From: Brettanomyces bruxellensis
Taxonomy: Eukaryota > Ascomycota > Pichiomycetes > Pichiales > Pichiaceae
Assembly (NCBI RefSeq): GCF_011074885.1
Contig: NC_054689.1
Location: forward strand, 1,984,001-2,048,000
Direction of reading: 5' to 3'
DNA: 64,000 bases
Both the position numbers and the translations under genes were made by a program. Below, piece by piece: positions 48,979-57,997 of the stretch. Position 1 is the first letter of the stretch. Each line of letters opens with the position of its first letter. The notes under the pieces are model-generated. The model had not been told where the DNA came from. It saw nothing but the letters and a program-made list of their open reading frames with translations, and did not search any database.

Positions 48979-49344
48979 TTTGCCACTGCAATTTTAAAGC
49001 TTTCAAAATCGGTTGAGCAAATAGAATGGAAATTCTTGTGTTATTGCCTGCACTATTATAGAGGCAGTAACGTTGAGACGACTAGCAACTTATACGTTAC
49101 TTCTAGTTTGTTATTTAAGTTTGTCATTGACAGAATTGATCCGATTTCCAGAACTCTCCAACTTTTTTTTTCCAGTACTGTTCCGCGATCTGAAAAAAAT
49201 AAGAAATAAACATAAAAAAAACTACGGAAGGGCAGGATGCATCGGTAATCAGGGACTTCAGACATACACTCAAATGCAAAAATGTAAGGTCATGATTACC
49301 TTTTTTTACCTTGCTACATCTTCTGAACCAAAAAAAAAACTATA
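48979..49344. other. Intergenic PGA2 / ALF1
   Basis: 366 bp between tandem minus-strand genes. AT-rich with A/T tracts; nothing else recognised. Confidence 0.4.
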
Positions 49345-50091
49345 TCACAACTCATCATCACTTTTTTCATCAAAGGGTAATTCTTCTGGAGGAAAATCAC
49401 CCGTTTTTACAACCAATGGCCTAACAAATGAGCCATGATTTTCTTTGCATGTGAAATAGCGTCCTCCCTTAATGCATCCATCATTTTTGCCAAAGGGATC
49501 GTCCAATTCAACACCGATCCAAATTCTCTCTGGATCAATCTCAGGTACTTTCCCCACATATCTGACGGTACCCAATCTTTGGATCGAGGAGTTGGTTAAC
49601 TTGCAGCGATCTCCAACATGTATTTCACTTGCCCTTAACTTATCCTCTTGGATTATATGTTCTTTCTTGGCCCTCAGTACAGGATCATATCGACCAAGCT
49701 TATTTTCCTGTTTCCACCTTTTAACAGTATTTGGCATTTGATCATACTGTTTCTCATCCAACTTGTAGAGCTCATTTTTGTCGCTAGTATTAAGCAGATC
49801 CCTCTGTAGTTCAGCCAATTCTGGATCATTATCTTTACTTTCTATGTGGATTCTAGTGCCGGGATGAATCTTTAAATCTTCTAAGTGTGTATTTTGAGTA
49901 TTCAATGAATCATTAATAGGTGTTCTTTCAGATGAATCTGCAGTTTGGTATATCCATATTTTCTGTGAGGCGGGTGGAATTCCCGTGATCTGCTCAACCC
50001 GATTTTTAAAATATTCCAAAGTCCAATCTGGAGATAACCGTCTTTCTGATGAGGTTAAATCCGAAGTTAAATGAACACTAATATCATCCAT
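49345..50091 (-). CDS. ALF1: Tubulin-folding cofactor B (Alf1)
   Basis: A 248-residue alpha-tubulin-binding chaperone. It has an N-terminal ubiquitin-like domain (about 1-85), a linker helix containing YDQMPNTVKRWKQENKLGRYDP, and a C-terminal CAP-Gly domain (about 158-230). The CAP-Gly domain carries GDRCKL, RLGTVRYVGKVPEI, WIGVELDDPFGKNDG and the GRYFTCKENHGSFVRP groove, where the usual GKNDG motif is intact. The acidic end (DEKSDDEL) is typical of TBCB. S. cerevisiae Alf1 is 254 residues. Divergent from BUD31 across 268 bp. Confidence 0.95.
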   Translation of the reverse strand: MDDISVHLTSDLTSSERRLSPDWTLEYFKNRVEQITGIPPASQKIWIYQTADSSERTPINDSLNTQNTHLEDLKIHPGTRIHIESKDNDPELAELQRDLLNTSDKNELYKLDEKQYDQMPNTVKRWKQENKLGRYDPVLRAKKEHIIQEDKLRASEIHVGDRCKLTNSSIQRLGTVRYVGKVPEIDPERIWIGVELDDPFGKNDGCIKGGRYFTCKENHGSFVRPLVVKTGDFPPEELPFDEKSDDEL

Positions 50092-50359
50092 ATTCCAAAA
50101 AAGATTTTAATGGGCTTTTTTATTTATATTCACAACACATTTCATATTAATGAAGCGTAATAGCGGTTCAAAGATGAACGATACAGATATTCTAGCTTTA
50201 TTTACCTATTTAAACCAGATACTAAAAAATTTTGGGTGTAAAAAATATATAAATATTAGATCTGTAAAAATTCCAACGACGGTATGTGTGTCGACAATGA
50301 TGAAACACCATTTTATTGAGTATCAAATCTGACATTTTCATGTCTGGTAGCACACAAAT

Positions 50360-50833
50360 ATGCCAAAGGTTTCAAGGAATCACAGATATAAATTTAAAAA
50401 AGAGCCTCCAGAAGGATTTTCAAAAATCGAGCATGCATTAAACTCCTTTTCTGAAAAGATGAAGGAGGCAGAGAAACAAACATTGGAGGTAAATAGACCG
50501 AAATATGAAAGTACGTGGAAAATCACGATGTTGAACCATCAGAGATCCAGATATATTTTTGACCTATACTACAAAAGAAAGCTGATCAGTCGAAAGCTTT
50601 ATGATTGGCTTATAGCGAATAAGTTTGCAGATAAAGAGCTCATTGCCAAATGGAAGAAGAAGGGATATGAGAAATTGTGCTGTTTACAATGTATACAGGT
50701 AGGAAATACAAATCAACAGACAACTTGCATATGTCGTGTGCCAAAAGCATCCATGAATGGGAGTGATAACGAGCAAGGAAAACACATCCGTTGTAAGAAT
50801 TGTGGGTGTCGAGGCTGTGCAAGTACCGATTGA
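50360..50833 (+). CDS. BUD31: Spliceosome component Bud31
   Basis: A 157-residue SF3b/NTC-associated splicing factor of exactly the S. cerevisiae length, conserved to humans (BUD31/G10). It opens MPKVSRNHRYKFKKEPPEGF, has the Y-FDLYYKRKLISRKLYDWLI core, and ends with a zinc-binding cysteine array (KLCCLQCIQ..., TTCICRVP, IRCKNCGCRGCAS). Nine or more cysteines match the three-zinc cluster of the G10 family. Start ATG at 50360. Confidence 0.97.
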   Translation: MPKVSRNHRYKFKKEPPEGFSKIEHALNSFSEKMKEAEKQTLEVNRPKYESTWKITMLNHQRSRYIFDLYYKRKLISRKLYDWLIANKFADKELIAKWKKKGYEKLCCLQCIQVGNTNQQTTCICRVPKASMNGSDNEQGKHIRCKNCGCRGCASTD

Positions 50834-51173
50834 CGTTGAAGTGTATTTATAACGTTTTTTTTATTAAATAATGTAGACTATCGATACCTGTAAAGTAATA
50901 ATATAATAATCGAATATTGATATATTGGATATACATCATAGTTAAAGTTTACATGTTGATCCTCATACAGCCAAATCATTTGAAGGTCAAACTATCTCTT
51001 CGCGAGAAAAAGAAGTAAGTTTTCAATAACCTAGCTGGGTTCGTTCTTTTTTTCCATATTTTTTTATTCTGCCACTTCTTCAAAGATCATCCTTAATATC
51101 AACCATATCGTACTTTTTATCAATATATTAATAAGGTCGTCACCTAGCGAAATTAAAATAGCGCTAAATAAAA
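50834..51173. promoter_or_regulatory. Intergenic BUD31 / LSM7 with LSM7 promoter
   Basis: 340 bp, strongly AT-rich; BUD31 terminator and LSM7 promoter. No motif recognised with confidence. Confidence 0.4.
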
Positions 51174-51581
51174 ATGGAAGGAAGGCGTAATAACAATGAC
51201 TCGGGTCGATCATCATATGGTCGCCAACAAAATAATCGAAATGGTGGTCATAAAAGGCATGAAAGGTTTGAAGGACCAAAGAGAGAAGCAATTCTCAAGC
51301 TACAGAACTATTTGAATCAAGAAATAATTGTGAATTTATCAGGTGGACGAGAGGTTGAAGGTAAATTAACTGGTTTCGATCAGTTGATGAATCTCGTCTT
51401 GGAAGACACGGTTGAAAAACTAAGGGATGTTAATGATAGAACAAAATTCACTGGAAGCACAAGAAAGTTGGGTAAAATAATTATAAGAGGTCCATTGTTA
51501 TTGGCAATCTCGCCAAAAGATGGTTTTGAGATGATTTCGAACCCATTCGTGTCTGAGTCGAGTCAAGAGAAGATTTTATAG
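51174..51581 (+). CDS. LSM7: Lsm7, subunit of Lsm1-7 / Lsm2-8 rings
   Basis: A 135-residue Sm-like protein used in the nuclear Lsm2-8 ring (U6 snRNP) and the cytoplasmic Lsm1-7 ring (mRNA decay). The Arg/Asn/Gly-rich N-terminus (1-30) is longer than in S. cerevisiae (115 in total). From RFEGPKREAILKL the Sm fold is complete: Sm1 with GGREVEGKLTGFDQLMNLVLEDTVE and Sm2 with RKLGKIIIRGPLLLAISP. The LNLVLED/IRG RNA-binding loops are intact. The start ATG at 51174 is the first in frame. Confidence 0.96.
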   Translation: MEGRRNNNDSGRSSYGRQQNNRNGGHKRHERFEGPKREAILKLQNYLNQEIIVNLSGGREVEGKLTGFDQLMNLVLEDTVEKLRDVNDRTKFTGSTRKLGKIIIRGPLLLAISPKDGFEMISNPFVSESSQEKIL

Positions 51582-51777
51582 TTTCTTGCTGCATTGAATG
51601 CTAGACATTTTTTCTTAATGAAATATTCTGCCGTTTCAAAATTCACTTGATTTAGCACGTTAATTACTTTGTTGTCGTACCGGAATTTCGTGGATTATAA
51701 GAACCGTTTCAGAGCGGGTCGTCTTTGTATGTAAATTAGTAATACCGTATTATTATTCGTTTATTTCGTAGATTACA

Positions 51778-54299
51778 TTATATGTAGGAGTTCATTACTT
51801 GTGAGGGATCGTCGACAAAAGCATCCCGGATAACTTCCCCTTGACCATTGACTTTTGTTGAATCCTCCCTGTTTCTCTTCTTTTCCTTTTCATCCTCCTT
51901 TTTGGCACCAGAAAAGAATGTCTCTCTCAGTGCTTTAACTTGGCTATTCACCCCTTCTGGAATTGTGTTGAGCATCCCAGTTGGACCATCATAACATATT
52001 GAATTATTTCCACTAATCCAACCATCATTATCGTCGTCGTCTTCATCTTCATCTTCATCTTCATCTTCATCTTCATCTTCATCTTCATCTTCATCTTCAT
52101 CTTCATCTTCATCTTCATCTTCATCTTCAGCTTCATCCTCATTATCTTCATTGCGCTCCTCTGTTTCATGCAACTGGTTAAAATCATTACTAGCTTTGCT
52201 ATCTTGCACACCTGCCCCTAGCAAATTTATGTTTTCCTTTAATGCTTTGTGATGCTCTTTATCCAAGAGATTTATCATTCGATCATCCAACTCGCCGCCA
52301 TCATTCGTATTTTCTTCTTCCTCCTGTTCTCTATCCGCCAGTTCGTCCTCTTCTGTTAGTCTATACTCCTCTAGATCTTCCTCCTTATAGCATCTCTCAC
52401 TAAAGTGATTCTGAACTAAATGATCAACAACCGGCCATCCGTAGGCATTGGCAAACGTCTTCGAACAATCATGTTATTGTGAGCATCTGGAGGTAAATAA
52501 ACAAGCACCTTTCTCCAGCTTAAACCTCTATGCCATTTTCTGGCAATTTTTTCCTCGAGACTACCTCGGCTGATGTTGAGCGCATTCTTCACTATAGATC
52601 CCTTTCTGTTTTTCCTTTTAGGTATCATTCTTGGTTTGTATATCTTGTCATGAAGAATTATGTTCTTTCTGGATGAAGGATCAAGCAAGAATTTAGCAGT
52701 GGGAGCAGGAGGCAAAAGAACACGGCTGATGCCAGATATGACATTAGTCTTTGGAATAATTGAAGCATCCTTCAATGTTTTATTCGATGTGGTACTACTT
52801 CCTTCAACAGCGTCAGAAATGTGATCCGGAGCTTCGTAAGTTTGGAATTTCTGATATTTCTTAACCTTTCGTTCCTTTCTTATTGATGAGGGTGTTGATA
52901 AATCAGAAAACCACGAACATAGTTTGTTCCAGCCAAATCCACCTTTATTATCTGAAGTTTCCTCGGTTGGAATCTCTATTCCAGAATTCTCCGGTGGCAT
53001 AGTAACTTCTTCATTTTCGTCAGTCTCGTATTGATTATCCATAGTTTCTGGAATTTCTCCAACCTGGTTGTCATCTGCAGATTGCTCAAATTCGCTTGAA
53101 TCTATACTTCCCTCGTTTTTGAGAGCATTATAAACTTTTGTAAGACCTTTCCAGTCTAAGAACATGAGAGCAGCTGTTCTAAGAGGCACTATACCATCGT
53201 GAACAACATTCGCATAAACAGTTCGCCTCTTAAATTTTGCAAGTACTCCTCTTGTGGATCTGGATGGTAATAACAACAAGAGAGGCTTATTGCCCTTTAA
53301 TCCCAGATCCCGTCCAGTCTTGCCGACAATGCCAACTGATAGAAAAATATTCACATACGCGGGATTCTCGTTGGAGATTCCAAGTAGCGGTGATGCAAGT
53401 GTAATGAAGTTTTCCGGTTGTATGTTTTCAAAGAAATGGGGCCAGTTGTGTTGGATGTAGGCAATTGCAAACGTTTGCACTAAGCCTCCTAACGAATGAG
53501 CAATAAATGATATCTTCCCAACTGATCCGGCACCTAAATCTGGAATAACAATTTGAACTACCCATTCTGCCAGTCGTCTTCCTAAGTATTTTACGCCTCT
53601 TTCAGTACGGCATACGTTACCTGTATAGCCTCTGACAACTACATTTTCCCCAGTCTTTGCACAAGCCTGTTCGATATTTTCTTTGAGATATAACAAATCA
53701 GCTGTGGAATTTGAGTATAAGCCATGGGTCAGTATGACCAAATGAATTGGATTCTGATCCGAAGGTAGGAGGGGTGGAGGCTTGTTCCATAAATCGATAG
53801 TGCTCAAACTCTGAACATCAAGCCGTTCGTCAAACACCCCAGTATAATTCTCGTAGTAATTTCTATGAAGTTGGTCAACTTTATCACATATAACAACTTC
53901 AAAGTTGACCTCTGAAGAGCGATTGAACACAATTTGGGAAGACACGTTCACCGTCCAGCAATATTTTGATTTCAATGTGTGCATTGATAACTCAGCTTTT
54001 ATACTTTGTCCAGGCATAATACTTGGATTATAGTGTGGTTGCTCCGCAGTAATATAGCAATGTTTCTTGTGATCAAAATTATATGGTGCAATATCACAGT
54101 AGAACATATATGGGCCAGTTAAAACGTTTGGACGTAATAGCACAGTTTCCGTGTTCTTAACCCTAACAAACAAAGAGTCGCTAGTCTCGTTGCTATTTTC
54201 TGGAGTAAAAGTAATTATGAATCGATGGACATCTCCAACCTTCATGGATCCATGGTATCTGTAAAGGAGCCCTGGGGGCGTCTTTTGATCAAGATCCAT
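51778..54299 (-). CDS. ROG1: DUF676-family serine lipase Rog1, reading frame broken by a single-base shift
   Basis: Rog1 (about 685 in S. cerevisiae) is a monoacylglycerol lipase of the DUF676 alpha/beta-hydrolase group. The first frame (54299 to 52416) carries LVILTHGLYSNSTADLLYL, FIAHSLGGLVQ with the Ser nucleophile, and WRKVLVYLPPDAHNNMIVRR, then shifts into LPMPTDGRLLII and stops. The -1 frame continues at once with the expected FANAYGWPVVDHLVQNHF and runs to 51778, including CYDGPTGMLNTI, which also matches the Rog1 C-terminus. One extra base in the AAA run at 52453-52455 (TTT on the coding strand) rejoins them, giving about 840 residues. The surplus length is an acidic (Glu-Asp)n repeat and linkers. 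The frame is open upstream of 54299 without ATG. Confidence 0.9.
52041..52128 (-). repeat. Hexanucleotide (TTCATC)n microsatellite in the ROG1 C-terminus
   Basis: About 14-15 near-perfect copies of a 6-bp unit on the + strand, encoding an uninterrupted Glu-Asp dipeptide repeat. The near-perfect unit identity suggests recent expansion and probable length polymorphism. Being in multiples of six it does not change the frame. Confidence 0.93.
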
Positions 54300-55510
54300 T
54301 GGGGAGGAGCTGTCACAGCAAAGAAGCGGAAATGATAAATTAAACAAAGTGATGGCTTTAATTCGGGATTTATATCACCCTGATGATATTCCTCATGAAT
54401 TAGTCAATTTATATCAGATGCGAATGTTTAACTGTAAAATGTTTTTGGTGGGTCCTTACATTCAATTATTTATAACACCGTTGTTATCAGTAAGATCCCC
54501 TTTTATCCCCTTTTATTTTGAGTATCATCTTCGCATTTGGTGTGTAAGCGATATACGAAGGTTGGGTCGATCGTCGCTAAGGAAGCTTCTACGGCCCAAC
54601 ATAAATCATTTCCCCAATTATTTTATGTGTAAGGATGTATATAGGTCTTAGCTTAAAAAAAAAGCTTCCGTTTGTCCATGGAACAGGAACGAGGGGTTCT
54701 AGGGGTTCTAGTTTCTTAAACTGGGCCTGAACCGGCTAACGGACATTGTGAGAGTTTTTATTTTTTTTTTTACGATGGGGTAAGCGTTGGTCGGTCCCAG
54801 GTAACGGAGTTTCCCACGCGGCAATGATAAGAGTGCAACAAAAAATTAAAAAAAATACCTAAAAGGAAATGTGCGTTAAACGCTACAAATTTCGAAAATG
54901 TGTCATCAAAGCTCAAAAAAATTTTCCCGTCCCTTGGATTTATTTTCCACACTCTCGAGCCTGAGGGACCCCCACATGCATATATGTTTGTTTAAAGCAT
55001 ATGTGAATTTAGGAATTTGTATAGGACCACCCAGTGAAGTAAAAAAGGCTTAAAAATAAAGGTGGTAGTTTCAATATTTCCTTTGTAAATTGTGGAAATA
55101 GTCATTCAGTGGTCCCTTTGTCCGTTGTTTTTCTGACTGGTTTCGTTTATTTTTCTTTTACTGTTCCTTATTTCCACTCCGCATTTTGCGAAGGTCAAAT
55201 TCTGAATCTTTAAGTCATAATTATAACTTTTTTTTTTCTTTGTCTATTTGCCGTATACAGGAGAGTCATACTTTTTTTTCACATTTTTTTTCATCCAAGT
55301 TTTCCTTTATATATGAATATTTCAGACGTAATATTTTATAATCTTGATTTTCAACATTATTTAACCATTCAACTCAACACTACAACGTACGAATAAAGTT
55401 CGTTTGGATATATAATCGAGTTCCAAGCAGATATTATCTTATCTTTGACATATAAGCAGATATTCATATATCACATTTGTCTTGAAATTTTAAATTCGGA
55501 TCGATAGAAT
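54300..55510. promoter_or_regulatory. Divergent ROG1 / ILV2 promoter region
   Basis: 1.2 kb. Contains a 9-bp direct repeat AGGGGTTCT twice in tandem (54692-54709), each with a stress-response-element core AGGGG. GAGTCAT at 55263-55269 (ATGACTC on the other strand) is a Gcn4-like half-match, 240 bp before ILV2, whose yeast orthologue is under general amino-acid control. T tracts lie at about 54759-54770 and 55229-55239. A 99-codon frame starting near 54352 has no recognisable features. No RNA gene seen. Confidence 0.5.
54692..54709 (+). repeat. Tandem AGGGGTTCT pair with STRE cores
   Basis: Two adjacent 9-bp copies, each containing AGGGG, the Msn2/Msn4 stress-response element in yeast. They lie about 400 bp upstream of the ROG1 start and about 800 bp upstream of ILV2; function is inferred from motif only. 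Confidence 0.6.
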
Positions 55511-57655
55511 ATGTTAAGCACAGCTATTACGCGCTCAACCAGAAGAGCAGCATTAAACCTTGCAAAAACTGCAGCATGCAAGAGTTCGGGACATCTGAGT
55601 CATACTGGAGCACCACTAAGATTCTCCCAACTCTTTGCAGCTAGATATCGCTCCACAGCTCATAATGTTACTAGAGAACAGCCGGCACCAGCATTTAATG
55701 CTCCAAGTGCTACCGAAAATGTTGATGATGTTGAAGCTGCAGCCGAGGCAGCAGCAGCAGCCGATCACATATGCGTTCAAAGCGCGGACGAGGCAGCTTT
55801 TGGAAGGCATTCGCATCCTCTAGACAGAAAGATCGAAATGGACAGTTCCATGATTGGTATGACCGGAGGGGAGATATTCCATGAAATGATGGTCAGACAC
55901 AAGGTCGATACAGTTTTCGGATATCCGGGCGGTGCCATTCTCCCCGTTTATGACGCTATATACAACTCCAAGCAGTTCAATTTTGTTCTTCCACGTCATG
56001 AGCAAGGTGCTGGTCACATGGCTGAGGGATATGCTAGAGTTAGTGGTAATCCGGGTGTTGTCTTGGTCACTTCCGGACCAGGTGCTACAAACACTGTCAC
56101 AGCTATGACTGATGCTCTTGCAGACGGTGTTCCAATGGTTGTGTTCACGGGACAGGTCCCTACATCTGCCATTGGAACAGATGCTTTCCAAGAGGCTGAT
56201 GTTGTCGGCATTTCCCGTTCTTGCACCAAGTGGAATGTCATGGTGAAATCCGTTTCCGAGCTTCCTCGTAGAATAAATGAGGCATTCGAGATAGCAACCA
56301 CTGGACGTCCAGGCCCAGTTTTGGTTGATCTTCCAAAGGATGTTACCTCTGCAATTTTGAGACACGCAATTCCTACGTCATCCACCATCCCTAATAACAC
56401 TTTGGCTACCCTCACGCGCTCTGCTATTACGCGCTTTACTGCCGAATGCATTCAGAGAGCTGCAGACTTGGTGAATAAGGCGAAAAAGCCCGTCCTATAT
56501 GTTGGTGCAGGTATTCTCAACAATGAGGATGGTCCAAAGAGATTGAAAGAGCTTGCTGACAAGGCAAAAATTCCAGTCACTACCACCTTGGAAGGTCTGG
56601 GAGCATTCGATCAAAGAGATGAAAAATCACTTGACATGTTGGGAATGCACGGTGCCGGTGCTGCAAACATGGCAATCCAGAAAGCTGATTTGATTATTGC
56701 CCTTGGTACCCGTTTTGATGACAGAGTCACCGGTAACGTGTCCAAGTTTGCTCCACAAGCAAGACTAGCTGCATCAGAAGGACGTGGAGGTATTATTCAC
56801 TTTGAAATTTCTCCAAAGAACATAAATAAGGTTGTTGAGGCCACGGAGGCTATAGAAGGTGATGTTACTCAGAACTTGGAGTTGTTCAACGAACTCGTTG
56901 AACCTGTTGAGTCAAGACCAGAATGGTTCTCTCAAATTCGGGAGTGGAAGCAGAAGTATCCATATGCATACGAGCACGAGGTTCCTGGAGGACCAATCAA
57001 GCCACAAACCGTTATAAAGGAAATTGACAAGCAATCTAGAGCCACTGGCCGTGATATTATTATCGCCACGGGTGTTGGACAGCATCAAATGTGGACTGCC
57101 CAATATGTTACGTGGACAAAGCCTCATTCATTTGTCACCTCCGGTGGTCTTGGAACCATGGGATTCGGACTTCCTGCTGCTATTGGTGCTCAGGTCGCTA
57201 AGCCAGAGTCTATTGTCATCGATATTGATGGCGATGCCTCCTTCAACATGACTTTGATGGAGTTGTCCTCTGCCGTTCAGGCTAATGCCCCTGTTAAGAT
57301 TGTGATTTTGAACAATGAAGAGCAAGGTATGGTTACCCAGTGGCAGTCACTTTTCTACAAGCACAGATATTCGCATACTCACCAGCACAATCCTAACTTT
57401 GTTGGTGTTGCCGAGGCCATGGGTCTGAAGGCATTGAGGGTCAGCAAGCAAGAAGACTTAAAGCCAAGCATCGCCAAACTGCTAGCATACAATCAGGGCC
57501 CAATTTTACTGGAGGTGAAGGTTGAGCACAAGACTCCTGTCCTCCCTATGGTTCCTAGTGGAAAAGGTTTGGATGAGTTTATAACTTATAACCCAGAATT
57601 TATCCATGAGCAGAATGCCCTTAGACACAAGAGAAACAATGGAAGGTTCGATTGA
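55511..57655 (+). CDS. ILV2: Acetolactate synthase catalytic subunit (mitochondrial)
   Basis: A 714-residue TPP/FAD/Mg enzyme catalysing the first common step of isoleucine, valine and leucine synthesis in the mitochondrial matrix. The N-terminus (MLSTAITRSTRRAALNLAKT) is a presequence. An Ala/Glu-rich stretch (about 77-86) is lineage-specific. GYPGGAILPVYDAI and PRHEQGAGHMAEGYAR contain the catalytic Glu; GDGDASFNMT-type motif (DIDGDASFNM...NNEEQGMV) binds TPP/Mg. The herbicide-contact Pro in GQVPTSAIG and Trp in VTQWQSLFY are both the sensitive, wild-type residues. CTG encodes conserved Leu in EGLGAF. S. cerevisiae Ilv2 is 687 residues. Codon bias is moderately high. No ILV6 regulatory-subunit gene lies in the window. 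Confidence 0.98.
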   Translation: MLSTAITRSTRRAALNLAKTAACKSSGHLSHTGAPLRFSQLFAARYRSTAHNVTREQPAPAFNAPSATENVDDVEAAAEAAAAADHICVQSADEAAFGRHSHPLDRKIEMDSSMIGMTGGEIFHEMMVRHKVDTVFGYPGGAILPVYDAIYNSKQFNFVLPRHEQGAGHMAEGYARVSGNPGVVLVTSGPGATNTVTAMTDALADGVPMVVFTGQVPTSAIGTDAFQEADVVGISRSCTKWNVMVKSVSELPRRINEAFEIATTGRPGPVLVDLPKDVTSAILRHAIPTSSTIPNNTLATLTRSAITRFTAECIQRAADLVNKAKKPVLYVGAGILNNEDGPKRLKELADKAKIPVTTTLEGLGAFDQRDEKSLDMLGMHGAGAANMAIQKADLIIALGTRFDDRVTGNVSKFAPQARLAASEGRGGIIHFEISPKNINKVVEATEAIEGDVTQNLELFNELVEPVESRPEWFSQIREWKQKYPYAYEHEVPGGPIKPQTVIKEIDKQSRATGRDIIIATGVGQHQMWTAQYVTWTKPHSFVTSGGLGTMGFGLPAAIGAQVAKPESIVIDIDGDASFNMTLMELSSAVQANAPVKIVILNNEEQGMVTQWQSLFYKHRYSHTHQHNPNFVGVAEAMGLKALRVSKQEDLKPSIAKLLAYNQGPILLEVKVEHKTPVLPMVPSGKGLDEFITYNPEFIHEQNALRHKRNNGRFD

Positions 57656-57997
57656 TTAAATCTTTTGTTCTCTTAAGAACGATGTGGCTAACAGTGAATT
57701 TTCGGGGGACTAACTTGTAATACAGATGATTTACCGTTTGCTTTTTTTAATGAATGCATAATCGGATATTTTGTTCTGTGTCTACTTGAACCATTAGGTG
57801 ATAATAGTCTTCTAAAATGGATTTGGGGTCTAGTATCTTTGTGTTATTTTTTCTTTCCTTTTGTTTTTCTTCTCTTTACAAGTGTTCCGGTTTCATGTTC
57901 CGGACGTCTTTATTATATTGTGCTTTCATAGTTTACAATGATATTCATATTGCAGAAATGCCAGGTATATACAAACAGTCATATTTAACAAGATTTA
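57656..57997. other. 3'-3' intergenic region ILV2 / VPS53
   Basis: 342 bp between convergent genes, T-rich. Nothing recognised. Confidence 0.4.

Noticed and set aside
51778..52290. Separate acidic protein gene downstream of ROG1
   Set aside because: The frame lacks an early ATG and its sequence continues the Rog1 C-terminus; better explained as the shifted 3' part of ROG1.
54349..54651. 99-100-codon ORF divergent from ROG1
   Set aside because: No recognised family and it lies where the ROG1 promoter must be; composition is unremarkable.
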